Shown here: positions 8,677-17,326 of the stretch, one piece after another
Position numbering within the stretch: the first letter of the stretch is position 1
Layout: each line of letters starts with the position of its first letter
NCBI GenBank assembly: GCA_003501485.1
Contig: DNPJ01000032.1
Coordinates: 1 to 31,747 of the forward strand
DNA from: Bacillota bacterium
GTDB taxonomy: Bacteria; Bacillota_I; Bacilli_A; RFN20; CAG-826
DNA: 31,747 nt
Direction of reading: 5' to 3'
Translations under genes and position numbers: made by a program
The notes under the pieces: generated by a model
Seen by the model: the letters and a program-made list of their open reading frames with translations, nothing else
The model's database searches: none
What the model was told of the DNA's origin: nothing

Positions 8677-9792
8677 TGAAAGAGCTACAAGAACTCAAGT
8701 TAGAATTTAATGATATAACTGAGCAATACTATAGACTCGGTGATTCTCTTTGACCTCGCTTTTTTAAACAAAAAAATTGATGAACTAGAAAAAGAACAAA
8801 ACAAAGAGAATTTTTGGGGCGATCAAAAGCACGCTCTTGAAGTAATTGACGAATTTAATGATGTCAAGGATGAGAGAGATACTTATTTAAAAATTGAAAA
8901 ATCATTTAACGATATAAAAGATCTTTTATTTGCAACAACTAACGATGATGAAGATACTAAAAACTTCATTGATGAAATGATTGTTGATTTAAGAAAAGAA
9001 ATAAAAGAATTTAGACAGAAATTACATTTCAAAGGTGAATTTGATAAATTAAATGTTATTTTAGAAATTCATAGTGGTGCCGGCGGAACTGAAGCTCAAG
9101 ATTGGGCAGATATGCTTGCTAGAATGTATACTCGATGGTGCGAAAGACATCATATGAAATATGCTGTTATCGATTTTCAACCTGGAGAAGAAGCTGGAAT
9201 TAAATCGATGACTTTATCTATCAAAGGCAAAAATGCATACGGACTTTTAAAAAGTGAAAAAGGTGTTCATAGATTAGTAAGAATTTCACCGTTTGACGCT
9301 AATAAGAGAAGACACACATCTTTTGCGTCTATTAATGTTGTTCCTCAATTCGAAGGAAATATTGATATTAAAATTGAAGATAAAGATATTCGTGTTGATA
9401 CATATCGTTCTGGTGGTGCAGGTGGGCAAAATGTTAATAAAGTAGAAACTGCAGTTAGAATATTACATATTCCAACTGGTATTGTTGTTTCATGCCAAGT
9501 CGAAAGAAGTCAACTTTTGAATAAAGAAATGGCAATGAATATGCTTAAGAGCAAACTTTATCAAATTGAAATGGAAAAGAAACAAAACGCTCTTAAAAAT
9601 ATTGTTGGAGAACAAAAAGATATTGAATGGGGCAGCCAAATACGTTCTTATGTATTTTGTCCTTACACGATGGTTAAAGATAATCGCACAAATTATTCTG
9701 AAAGCGATGTAGATGCAGTCATGGATGGGAACATTGATGGATTTATTAATGCATATCTTGATATGCTTGCGAGAAACACTGAATTAAGATAA
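8676..9792 (+). CDS. prfB: Peptide chain release factor 2, with programmed +1 frameshift
   Basis: Releases proteins at UGA and UAA. Translation starts at the ATG overlapping the secA stop, reads 25 codons to CTT (8748-8750), meets an in-frame TGA (8751-8753) and continues in the +1 frame from GAC (8752). The joined product has 371 residues, with the stop-recognition motif SPF (about 204-206) and GGQ (about 249-251). The site CTT-TGA-C is the classic one, and GGTGAT at 8739-8744 can pair with the 3' end of 16S rRNA as the stimulator. The shift is autoregulatory: scarce RF2 lets ribosomes slip. Reading only from GTG 8740 would lose the N-terminal helix, so that shorter frame is not the gene. 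Confidence 0.97.
8739..8754 (+). promoter_or_regulatory. RF2 recoding site
   Basis: An internal Shine-Dalgarno-like GGTGAT (8739-8744) is followed three bases later by the slip codon CTT, the stop TGA and a C. This is the conserved arrangement that makes ribosomes move one base forward when RF2 is limiting. Codon 26 is the stop, its usual place in prfB. Confidence 0.93.
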
Positions 9793-11771
9793 TGGAAGAA
9801 AAATTATTTAAAATAGTTTCAAAATATAAGCCAACAGGCGATCAGCCAGAGGCGATTAAAGAACTTGTAGATGGAATTAATAATGGTAAGAAATTTCAAG
9901 TTCTTTTAGGCGCGACTGGAACTGGCAAAACTTTTACTGTTTCAAATGTAATTGAAAGAGTTCAAAAACCAACATTAGTTATTGTTCATAATAAAACCCT
10001 TGCCGGGCAATTATATGAGGAATTTAAAGAGATTTTTCCAAATAACAGGGTTGAATATTTTGTTTCAAATTTCGATTTTTATCAACCGGAAGCGTATTTG
10101 CCAAAATCGGATACTTATATTGATAAAAACGCTGTCATGAATGAAGAAATAGAAATGCTTAGAACAAGTGCTATTAATTCAATTCTTGAAAGAAAAGACA
10201 CAATTATCGTTGCGAGTGTTGCATCAATATATGGTTTAACTGATCCTGATGAATATAAAAATCTTGCATTTGAGATCCGTGTCGGGGAAGATCTTGATAG
10301 AGAAAAATTCTTTTCTAAATTAATAGATGCTCAATATGAAAGAAATAATATTGATTTGAAACCAGGAACTTTTAGAGTTAGAGGAGATGTTATCGAGGTA
10401 GCTCCTCCTCATACAAAAGAATATGTTATTCGCATAGATACATTTGGTGATGAAATTGAAAGCATTGCTCAAGTAGATGCGTTAACAGGCGAAGTAAAAT
10501 GCCAATTTAAAACATTTCCATTTTTTCCTGCTTATGATCATGCATCTACAAGTGCAAGAATTAAAAAGGCTGTAGAAACAATATCTGAAGAACTAAAAGA
10601 GAGACTTCAATATTTCAAAGATAACAATAAATTGCTTGAAGCAGAAAGACTTGAAATGCGAACAAAGCAAGATATGGACAGCATGCTTGAATTTGGAATG
10701 TGCCCAGGCATTGAAAATTATTCAAGACACATTGACCAAAGACCAGCTGGTTCAAGGCCGTTTACTTTAATGGATTACTTTCCAAAAGATTTTCTTTTAA
10801 TTGTTGACGAATCTCACGTTACTTTTCCTCAGATTAAAGGAATGTACAATGGGGATAGAAGTCGAAAAGAAACTTTGGTGGAATATGGATTTCGTTTACC
10901 TAGTGCATTAGACAATAGGCCACTTAAATTTGATGAATTTGAATCTTTGATACCTCAAGTAATCTGCACTTCGGCCACCCCTGGACAATATGAACTTGAA
11001 AAAGCGGGGAACACTTTTGTTCAACAAATCATTCGTCCAACAGGCCTTCTTGATCCAAAAATTGAAGTAAGAAGAAGCCTAGGACAAATTGATGATCTTT
11101 TATATGAAATTCATCAAAGAATGGAAAGAAATGAGAGAGTAATGATTGTAACCATTACCATTCGAATGGCTGAGGATTTGACGGCTTTTTTGAAAGAAAA
11201 AGGTATTAAGGTTGCATATCTTCACAACGAAACAAAGACTTTAGAAAGAAGCGAAATCATTTACGAGTTAAGAAAAGGCAAATATGATGTTTTGGTGGGT
11301 ATCAACCTTCTTAGAGAAGGACTTGATATACCAGAAGTTTCTTTAATTGCAATTCTTGACGCTGACAAAGAAGGTTTCCTTCGTTCAACAACTTCACTAA
11401 TTCAAGTAATTGGTAGAGCCGCAAGAAACAAAAACGGTCTTGTTATAATGTACGCTGATAGAATGACTGATTCAATGAAACAAGCTATAGATGAAACAAA
11501 TCGAAGAAGACATATCCAAGAACAATACAACGAAGAAAATGGTATTGTTCCTCAAACAATTGTTAAAGAAATTAGACCACCTATTAAAAACATTGAAACT
11601 GAGGCTGAAAAAATTAAGAAGGTTTCTAAAAACGCTTCACTTACTGAAATTAATAGAGAAATTAAACGTCTAGAAAAAGAAATGAAAGATGCTGCAAAAG
11701 AATTCGATTTCGAAAGAGCGGCGGAAATAAGAGATATAATTTTAGACTATAGAGCTTCAATAAATAAATAA
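9792..11771 (+). CDS. uvrB: Excinuclease ABC subunit B
   Basis: Damage-verifying helicase-like subunit of nucleotide excision repair; works with UvrA and UvrC. The 659-residue protein is full length: Walker A GATGTGKT (40-47), the beta-hairpin region with SNFDFYQPEAYLP, the DESH box in LLIVDESHVTFPQ, the helicase end VIGRAARNKNG, and a C-terminal UVR motif that binds UvrC (about 620-655). It starts inside the prfB stop (TAATG), so the secA-prfB-uvrB genes form one translationally linked unit. uvrA is not in the window. Confidence 0.98.
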   Translation: MEEKLFKIVSKYKPTGDQPEAIKELVDGINNGKKFQVLLGATGTGKTFTVSNVIERVQKPTLVIVHNKTLAGQLYEEFKEIFPNNRVEYFVSNFDFYQPEAYLPKSDTYIDKNAVMNEEIEMLRTSAINSILERKDTIIVASVASIYGLTDPDEYKNLAFEIRVGEDLDREKFFSKLIDAQYERNNIDLKPGTFRVRGDVIEVAPPHTKEYVIRIDTFGDEIESIAQVDALTGEVKCQFKTFPFFPAYDHASTSARIKKAVETISEELKERLQYFKDNNKLLEAERLEMRTKQDMDSMLEFGMCPGIENYSRHIDQRPAGSRPFTLMDYFPKDFLLIVDESHVTFPQIKGMYNGDRSRKETLVEYGFRLPSALDNRPLKFDEFESLIPQVICTSATPGQYELEKAGNTFVQQIIRPTGLLDPKIEVRRSLGQIDDLLYEIHQRMERNERVMIVTITIRMAEDLTAFLKEKGIKVAYLHNETKTLERSEIIYELRKGKYDVLVGINLLREGLDIPEVSLIAILDADKEGFLRSTTSLIQVIGRAARNKNGLVIMYADRMTDSMKQAIDETNRRRHIQEQYNEENGIVPQTIVKEIRPPIKNIETEAEKIKKVSKNASLTEINREIKRLEKEMKDAAKEFDFERAAEIRDIILDYRASINK

Positions 11772-11785
11772 AGCATTTGCTTTAT
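11770..11785 (+). terminator. Weak hairpin after uvrB
   Basis: TAAAGC and GCTTTA form a six-base-pair stem around ATTT, overlapping the uvrB stop codon. No clear U-tract follows, so it may give only partial termination before secG. Confidence 0.25.
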
Positions 11786-11833
11786 ACAAAAATATGTGCA
11801 ATTATATTAAAGCAATCTTGAAAGGAGTAAGCT

Positions 11834-12067
11834 ATGAATTGGTATGACATAATATTCTTAGTCGTTGCACTCATTATCATCGTTTTATCCCTTCTTCAAG
11901 GTGGTAAATCAGAAGGTGCCTCCGGTGCTATTACGGGCGGTGGAATGAACATCTTTGTTAAAACAAAAGAACGCGGTTCAGAAAAAATCATCACATGGTT
12001 AACATTTGGATTTGTAATCGCATTTATGTTCTTAGCCATCTTGATAAGTTGCTTATCTGTTGCATAA
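11834..12067 (+). CDS. secG: Preprotein translocase subunit SecG
   Basis: Small membrane subunit of SecYEG that assists SecA. The 77 residues form two membrane helices (about 5-22 and 53-74) joined by a Gly/Ser-rich loop, LLQGGKSEGASGAITGGG, the hallmark of the family. An AAAGGAG ribosome site (11820-11826) precedes the ATG. It follows uvrB after 62 bases with only a weak promoter candidate (TATATT at 11803-11808), so it may be read through from secA-prfB-uvrB as well. A strong terminator follows. Confidence 0.93.
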   Translation: MNWYDIIFLVVALIIIVLSLLQGGKSEGASGAITGGGMNIFVKTKERGSEKIITWLTFGFVIAFMFLAILISCLSVA

Positions 12068-12070
12068 ATT

Positions 12071-12093
12071 AATCACCGAAAGGTGATTTTTTT
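12071..12093 (+). terminator. Rho-independent terminator of secG
   Basis: A seven-base-pair stem AATCACC/GGTGATT with a GAAA tetraloop is followed by a run of T. It begins three bases after the secG stop codon and is textbook in form. Confidence 0.9.
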
Positions 12094-12123
12094 ATAATAT
12101 TGTTAGTTTACTTTTTATTGTTA

Positions 12124-12132
12124 TGCTAGAAT
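12124..12132 (+). promoter_or_regulatory. Extended -10 promoter of the aminopeptidase gene
   Basis: TGCTAGAAT is an extended -10 element. The -35 region is poor, as is usual when TG is present. It ends directly before the ATG at 12133, so that ATG cannot be in the transcript; this fixes the gene start at 12151. Confidence 0.65.
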
Positions 12133-12150
12133 ATGGCCGAGGTAAAAATT

Positions 12151-13377
12151 ATGAAAAAATCAGTTCTTAAAAAATACGCTCATTTGATCGCCAAGGTTGG
12201 TGGAAATGTCCAAAAAGGACAAGATGTCGAAATATACGCTAACGTCGATCAAGAAGAATTAGTTTGTTACATTATGGAAGATTGCTACAAACTTGGAGCG
12301 CGCAAAGTGAATATTCGTTGGGCAAGTGATAAAGCATCAAAAGTTGCTTATAAAAAAGCTTCCCTAAAAGCACTTTCTGAAGTGGGAAGTGTTGAACTTG
12401 CAAGACAACAATATTTAACAGATAAACTTCCAGTTATGATTTATATTGAGTCAAGCGACCCTGATGCTCTTAAAGGTGTTAATCAAGGCAAAGTAGCTAA
12501 AATTCGTCAAGCACAATTCCCAATTATTAAGCCATTTAGAGACTTAAGAGAAAATAAGTATCAATGGGTAATTGCTGGTGCTGCTTCTCCTGCATGGGCT
12601 AAAAAAGTATTCCCAGAGTTACCAAAGAATAAAGCAGTTGCGGCTCTTTGGGATGCCATTCTTAAAACTTCAAGATGTAATGATGATCCTATTAAAGCAT
12701 GGGAAGAACATAATGCTGATTTAGCAAAAAGAACAGCATATTTAAATTCCTTAAATCTTGATTATCTCCATTATACAAGTTCAAATGGTACTGATTTTAA
12801 GGTTTGGTTACTTCCAAACGTTGATTGGCTTGCAGGTGGTGAAAAAACAATGGGAAAAGGAATATTCTTTAATCCAAATATTCCAAGTGAAGAAGCATTT
12901 ACTTCACCTGCTAAAGGAAAAGCAGAAGGTATTGTTTATTCAACAAAACCACTTTCTTATCAAGGTGAATTAATTGAAAATTTCTCAATAAGATTTGAAA
13001 ACGGAAAAGCTGTGGAAGTTCATGCCGAAAAAGGTGAAGAACTTCTTAAACACATGATTAATATGGATCCAAATGCTGGATATTTAGGTGAATGTGCACT
13101 TGTTCCTTATGATTCACCAATTAATAACACTGGTATTTTGTTCTATAACACTTTATATGATGAAAATGCCGCTTGCCACTTAGCGTTAGGTATGGGATTT
13201 ACAAATTGTGTAAGAGATTATGAAAAATACACAAAAGAAGAACTTAAGGAAATGGGAATTAATGATGCTTCAATTCATGTCGACTTTATGATTGGTTCAA
13301 AAGATTTAAGCATCGTTGGTTATACTAGAGATGGTAAGAAAGTTCAAATCTTCAAAGATGGAAATTGGGCTTTCTAA
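12151..13377 (+). CDS. M29 family (AmpS/PepS-like) metallo-aminopeptidase
   Basis: Cytoplasmic enzyme that removes N-terminal residues from peptides using two metal ions. The 408-residue protein covers the whole family. The probable metal ligands are visible: Glu in IPSEEAFTSP, Glu in YLGECALVP, His in ENAACHLALG, and His and Asp in SIHVDFMIG. The start is placed at ATG 12151, with ribosome site GAGG at 12139-12142. An upstream in-frame ATG at 12133 abuts the -10 box and so lies before the likely transcription start. It is a single-gene unit between two terminators. Confidence 0.9.
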   Translation: MKKSVLKKYAHLIAKVGGNVQKGQDVEIYANVDQEELVCYIMEDCYKLGARKVNIRWASDKASKVAYKKASLKALSEVGSVELARQQYLTDKLPVMIYIESSDPDALKGVNQGKVAKIRQAQFPIIKPFRDLRENKYQWVIAGAASPAWAKKVFPELPKNKAVAALWDAILKTSRCNDDPIKAWEEHNADLAKRTAYLNSLNLDYLHYTSSNGTDFKVWLLPNVDWLAGGEKTMGKGIFFNPNIPSEEAFTSPAKGKAEGIVYSTKPLSYQGELIENFSIRFENGKAVEVHAEKGEELLKHMINMDPNAGYLGECALVPYDSPINNTGILFYNTLYDENAACHLALGMGFTNCVRDYEKYTKEELKEMGINDASIHVDFMIGSKDLSIVGYTRDGKKVQIFKDGNWAF

Positions 13378-13396
13378 TTAAAACAATTAGCAAAAT

Positions 13397-13430
13397 AAAA
13401 ACCGCTCACGAGTGTGTTGAGCGGTTTTTT
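13397..13430. terminator. Bidirectional terminator
   Basis: AAAAACCGCTCA and TGAGCGGTTTTT form a 12-base-pair stem around a nine-base loop, with T-runs on both strands. It serves the aminopeptidase gene on the plus strand and the anti-sigma gene, whose stop codon it touches, on the minus strand. Confidence 0.9.
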
Positions 13431-14976
13431 AATGATAATCGTGATGGTGGTGGCGGTCTTCATACCAATCATCGAAATCCTCATCCCATCCAGATGGCTT
13501 CTCATGACGGTTATCATCAAAATGCTCGTCTTTATTATAATAATGACCTGTTTTTGCGTTTAATAAAATAACGCCAAATCCTTTATCGATTTCATCGACA
13601 AATTCATCGTAATAATCGCAAATCTCCTCTAAAATAGAAATCATTTCACCCCATTTGACTCTAAAATCTTTTTCAGTTTTACAATCGGAATATGTGAAAA
13701 CATAGTCACTTAAATATTGTATAAATTCTTCAAAGTTTCTATTTTGTTTTTCTAAATCGTCTTCATATCTACGGTGGTGTGGATTAAAATGATCATCGTC
13801 TTCAAAATCGTAGCTGTCCCACCAATCCCATGGTTCACAATCAAGATCCTCATAGTTATTTTTAAAGGCAAATCCTTTTTCTTTTGCAAAGGCAATAAAT
13901 TCATTAAATTTTGATTTAAGATTTGTGAAATGAAATGACAATTTTTCTGTAAACTCTAAGTATGGAGTAAGTTTATCAATATCATTTAAAAAGATTTCTC
14001 TTTTCTCTTCACTAGAAATTGTATCTTCAAGTTCAATTAAGAATTCAACATAGTCTTCCATATCATCAACTTCAAAAGTTTGGTATTTTTCAATCCAATC
14101 ATTGATGTTATTTGAAAACGCAAAGAATTTTGAAGACGTACCATCTTTTTTTGTAAATACTCTAGTTGTTATATAGTAAGCTTGTTTAATTAAAACCAAT
14201 AATTCTGAATCTACATTATTAGCTGCCTCACTAATGATGTTTGAAGAATACCTAATAACAACTTTATTTTCGTAGGAAAACTTGTCGATTAATTCATTCA
14301 ATTTAGCTGAAGATTGTTTTGTATATTCTTCATCAACTGTCGAAGAAGAAAGGTCAATACAAATTTCATTATATTCATTAATATTTAATCTTTCTAAATA
14401 ACCAAAATCTAAAGCTTTGTTTAAATAACTAAGAACAAAATCTTCTGTAGTTTGATTTGTGCTATTAATTTGATTGATGATATTTGTTGAGGCATCATTT
14501 AAAGAAATTATTTTATTAGTGTCGACAATTCCATTTGTGTTTACTGTGTAAAGAACTTCTGGATTATATTTCTTACTAGCGGATGTGATTTTCAAATCAA
14601 CAGTATTTGATTGAAGTGGTGCAATAGTTGTATCAGTGGTTACTTCATTCATTTTTCTATTAATGAAAATTGAACCACATATAACTGCACACAAACATAG
14701 TGATAATGTCGGTCCATAGAAAGATGGTTTTTTAATAAATGACCAGAATGTATCTTTCTTGTTTTTAATATTTAATGAAGAATAGATTTTGTTTTTGACA
14801 TCAGGAACAAAACTATCACTTTCCTTTGATATTTTATTAACAACTTGTCTATTTTCGGTTAATGAATATAACTCATCGTTCTTAATTCCGAGTTGACTAA
14901 AAATTTCATATTTGTTATCAAATACGAAGCATTTTCCTTCTTTCTTAATTAAGTTCTCCAAGTCTTTTTTCTTCAT
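13429..14976 (-). CDS. RsgI-like membrane anti-sigma factor with His/Asp-rich outer tail
   Basis: 515 residues. A cytoplasmic part of about 84 residues, one membrane helix (about 86-105), then a long outer region. The segment right after the membrane resembles the conserved outer domain of RsgI anti-sigma factors: VNTNGIV, then a helical stretch ending in ALDFGYL and a strand EICIDLS. It includes Asn138-Pro139, and in RsgI proteins an Asn-Pro bond is the self-cleavage site. The C-terminal 120 residues are rich in Asp, His and Trp and end DRHHHHDYH, which suggests metal binding. The cysteine zinc motif (HxxxCxxC) of many anti-sigma factors is absent. It overlaps the upstream sigma gene by 32 bases. 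The anti-sigma role follows from context and topology; the metal idea is inference. Confidence 0.7.
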   Translation of the reverse strand: MKKKDLENLIKKEGKCFVFDNKYEIFSQLGIKNDELYSLTENRQVVNKISKESDSFVPDVKNKIYSSLNIKNKKDTFWSFIKKPSFYGPTLSLCLCAVICGSIFINRKMNEVTTDTTIAPLQSNTVDLKITSASKKYNPEVLYTVNTNGIVDTNKIISLNDASTNIINQINSTNQTTEDFVLSYLNKALDFGYLERLNINEYNEICIDLSSSTVDEEYTKQSSAKLNELIDKFSYENKVVIRYSSNIISEAANNVDSELLVLIKQAYYITTRVFTKKDGTSSKFFAFSNNINDWIEKYQTFEVDDMEDYVEFLIELEDTISSEEKREIFLNDIDKLTPYLEFTEKLSFHFTNLKSKFNEFIAFAKEKGFAFKNNYEDLDCEPWDWWDSYDFEDDDHFNPHHRRYEDDLEKQNRNFEEFIQYLSDYVFTYSDCKTEKDFRVKWGEMISILEEICDYYDEFVDEIDKGFGVILLNAKTGHYYNKDEHFDDNRHEKPSGWDEDFDDWYEDRHHHHDYH

Positions 14977-15508
14977 CTTTTTCTCTTTTTTCTATTTCTT
15001 TTCTTAATTTATCTAATGCGTTATTGTATTTCCATGTAACTGTTCCTAGTGGAATATTTAGTATCTCGGCAATTTCACGGTGCTTATATTCACCGACGAT
15101 ATGCATGATGACGATCCTAAAGTCTTCTGGTGAGAGAATTTCGTTAGCTAATTTGATTATTGGAGTATCTTTGCTTTCGTCTAATGAACACATTCCATCA
15201 GGGACATAATCATCATCATTGAACGAACAATTAACAACTTTCTTATTTTTATTAAATTCGTTAATAGCGATATTCTTAGCAATTGTTAATATCCAATTTC
15301 TAGCATTTGTCCCTTTTTTATAAGCGTTAATGTTTTCATATATTTTAATATATGTTTGCTGCATAACGTCTTCTGCTAAAGAATAGTCTTTGACAATAGG
15401 AAGAACGAAAGTGAAAACACCTTTGCTTGTTAAATCGTAAATTGTTCCTAAACTATTAACATTGCCGTTTTGAAGATCAATAATGTTTTTCTCAAGTTTC
15501 TCCCTCAT
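14945..15508 (-). CDS. ECF-type RNA polymerase sigma factor
   Basis: A 187-residue sigma-70 factor of the extracytoplasmic-function kind. Region 2 is seen in DYSLAEDVMQQTYIKIYENI with the following ARNWILTIAKNIAINEF, and region 4 in EYKHREIAEILNIPLGTVTWKYNNALDKL, a helix-turn-helix for the -35 element. It would direct polymerase to its own promoter set when released by the membrane protein encoded just downstream, whose gene overlaps it. The ATG at 15506-15508 has a purine-rich GGGGAAAGGG site before it. Its promoter class and target genes cannot be read from the window, although self-regulation is common. Confidence 0.88.
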   Translation of the reverse strand: MREKLEKNIIDLQNGNVNSLGTIYDLTSKGVFTFVLPIVKDYSLAEDVMQQTYIKIYENINAYKKGTNARNWILTIAKNIAINEFNKNKKVVNCSFNDDDYVPDGMCSLDESKDTPIIKLANEILSPEDFRIVIMHIVGEYKHREIAEILNIPLGTVTWKYNNALDKLRKEIEKREKDEEKRLGELN

Positions 15509-15530
15509 TTTTCCCTTTCCCCTCTAGGGA

Positions 15531-15536
15531 ATTATA
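15531..15536 (-). promoter_or_regulatory. -10 box before the first ECF sigma gene
   Basis: On the minus strand this reads TATAAT, 22 bases before the ATG. No matching -35 hexamer is evident at 16-18 bases, so it may rely on other contacts. Confidence 0.4.
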
Positions 15537-15584
15537 TTCTTTTTTGAATTAATTGTATGCATCAATGTAGAGGCAATCTTATAA

Positions 15585-15604
15585 GGGGGTAAAAGAATGC
15601 CCCC
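15585..15604. terminator. GC hairpin after the YolD-like gene
   Basis: GGGGG (15585-15589) and CCCCC (15600-15604) enclose ten bases. It lies about 25 bases past the stop of the YolD-like gene on the minus strand and before the sigma gene. There is no strong U-tract, so it may be a weak terminator or a roadblock. Confidence 0.4.
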
Positions 15605-15628
15605 ACATTAATACATAATATTAACTAA

Positions 15629-15958
15629 TTAAAAATCAAATTTATTGGAATTTTTGTATTCAATTTTAATTAGTGCAGAAAAAGGGATTTTTCCTGTTTC
15701 TAAAATTATCATTTTATTAAGGACATCAATTCTTTTAATAAAGGTAGATAATTTATAAATATAACCATCATAAAAATAAGTGATTATAACTTCTTCTTTA
15801 TTATATGAAATCAAAATTGAATTGATTGTTTCGGCTTCTTCGCTAGAAATTTTTGGTTTTTCAATTTTATTTTTTTCATATCGCATTTTTTCTAAACATG
15901 TCGATTGTTCAATTAATGAAGAATAAGGCGCCCATTTTTTCATCCCGCGACCACTCAT
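15629..15958 (-). CDS. YolD-like family protein
   Basis: A 109-residue protein recognised by the start SGRGMKKWAPYSSLIEQ, typical of the YolD-like family (M-x-x-RG-x-x-KW-x-P-F/Y-x-S-L), and the later small beta-domain with VIITYFYDGYIYKL. Such proteins are encoded next to Y-family polymerases in Bacillus (yolD-uvrX, yqjX-yqjW) and are thought to assist or restrain them. Here its start overlaps the polymerase gene by four bases, so the two are coupled. The molecular role is not established. Confidence 0.83.
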   Translation of the reverse strand: MSGRGMKKWAPYSSLIEQSTCLEKMRYEKNKIEKPKISSEEAETINSILISYNKEEVIITYFYDGYIYKLSTFIKRIDVLNKMIILETGKIPFSALIKIEYKNSNKFDF

Positions 15959-17202
15959 TTTTTATGACCTCCAATTTGGTTGTGTCTTTCTTTGGCGGTA
16001 GATTTTTTAAGCAATGAAGAGGTGCGAAGTACGCTGTTATCGCCAAATTTGTTTTTAATATTATCAATTGTTTTCTGAAGTTCTTTTCTTTCTTTTAAAT
16101 CATTTTCATCTTCGAAGAGTGACAATTGATCATAATCAGTTTTTATAAGCCCGCCATAAGAAATATAAATTCTTCTTGTGAAGTGGTGACCAATATATTT
16201 TCTAAATATTCTTAAAAATTCTTTCAAAAATATTTCGCTATCATCAGTTGGGAAATTTAATTTTATACTATGAGAAAAGCCACCTTCTTTATCTTCGTAG
16301 TCGTAGCCAATTCCAATAAAAACTGTTGATGCTTTTAATTTATGATTTCTTAACCTTGTTGATAAATCGTCGTTCATTTCTTTTATAAGCATTTCTGCTT
16401 CATCTTTGGTGTAGTTTTCATGAAGAACTTGACCAAGCGAAAAGCTTGTTTCATTAGGAACATACTTTTCTCGAATATTTGTGTTATCAATCCCGTTTGC
16501 GTGTTCATATAATTGTTCGCCTAAGACCCCAAATTTTTCAATTAATAATTCTTTTGGCGAATTAGCCAAATCACCTACAGAATATATCCCCATTGCGTTC
16601 AGCCTTCTTTCATATCCTATAGATATTCCCCACATTTTAGAAAGAGGTTTTACTTTCCATAATTTTTCTTTAATATCTTTTTGAGTCCATTCAGCGATAT
16701 ATGGAGGTTTTTTCTTTCCGTCTAAGTCGAGCGCTAATTTGGCCATAAGCATATTTTCACCAATTCCTGCTGTGGCTACTAATTTTGTTTTTGCATATAT
16801 TGTGTCTAACATCATTTTTGTTAATTGTTTTGGTGTTTTTTCATACATTTTTAAATAAGGGCCAAGATTAACAAACAATTCATCGATTGAATATACATGA
16901 ATGTCATCGCTACCAACAAAATCTAATATGATTGATACAATTTCTGCACTTTTTTCGATGTATTTTTTCATTTGAGGAACGGCATATATCATATTGGGAA
17001 TATTTGGAAGTTCTCTTTTTCTACATCTTGATGGTATACCCATATTTTTTAAAAATGGTGTAACTGAAAGAACAATTGTTCCTTCTCCTCTTGATGTATC
17101 GCATACCACTAACGGAGTTTTAAAAGGATCTAGTCCCCTTTCCACACATTCGAAGAAGGAATAGAAAGCTTTCATGTCAATGACTGCAACGACGGTTTTC
17201 AT
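15955..17202 (-). CDS. Y-family DNA polymerase (UvrX/YqjW type)
   Basis: Low-fidelity polymerase for copying damaged DNA. The 415-residue protein has the catalytic D9 in VIDMKAFYSFFECVERGLDP, the second catalytic pair D107-E108 in YSIDELF, a helix-hairpin-helix thumb, a little-finger domain and a clamp-binding motif QLSLF (359-363). This sub-group, with DMKxFYxxxECVERGLDP, is the YolD-linked branch rather than housekeeping DinB. A -10-like TAAAAT (minus strand, 17210-17215) lies seven bases before the ATG with no ribosome site. No LexA box of the Bacillus type is seen. Often carried on mobile elements, it sits here between two sigma modules. Confidence 0.92.
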   Translation of the reverse strand: MKTVVAVIDMKAFYSFFECVERGLDPFKTPLVVCDTSRGEGTIVLSVTPFLKNMGIPSRCRKRELPNIPNMIYAVPQMKKYIEKSAEIVSIILDFVGSDDIHVYSIDELFVNLGPYLKMYEKTPKQLTKMMLDTIYAKTKLVATAGIGENMLMAKLALDLDGKKKPPYIAEWTQKDIKEKLWKVKPLSKMWGISIGYERRLNAMGIYSVGDLANSPKELLIEKFGVLGEQLYEHANGIDNTNIREKYVPNETSFSLGQVLHENYTKDEAEMLIKEMNDDLSTRLRNHKLKASTVFIGIGYDYEDKEGGFSHSIKLNFPTDDSEIFLKEFLRIFRKYIGHHFTRRIYISYGGLIKTDYDQLSLFEDENDLKERKELQKTIDNIKNKFGDNSVLRTSSLLKKSTAKERHNQIGGHKK

Positions 17203-17314
17203 ATTATTGATTTTACTTAATAAATATTTTTTTAATAGACTTGATTTTTGTTTTATATTTTTTAGTTAATTAGTTAGATAGACGGTAATTCTTTAAATAA
17301 TTAAAATAAATTAG

Positions 17315-17320
17315 TAAAAT
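17315..17320 (+). promoter_or_regulatory. -10 box of the second sigma operon
   Basis: TAAAAT ends 12 bases before the ATG at 17333; TTTAAA at 17292-17297 could be the -35 at 17 bases. The predicted transcript would carry only about six bases before the start codon. Confidence 0.4.
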
Positions 17321-17326
17321 AATTAT

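Noticed and set aside
13365..13571. ORF antisense to the end of the anti-sigma gene
   Set aside because: It crosses the bidirectional terminator and is the reverse of the His-rich tail; a shadow frame.
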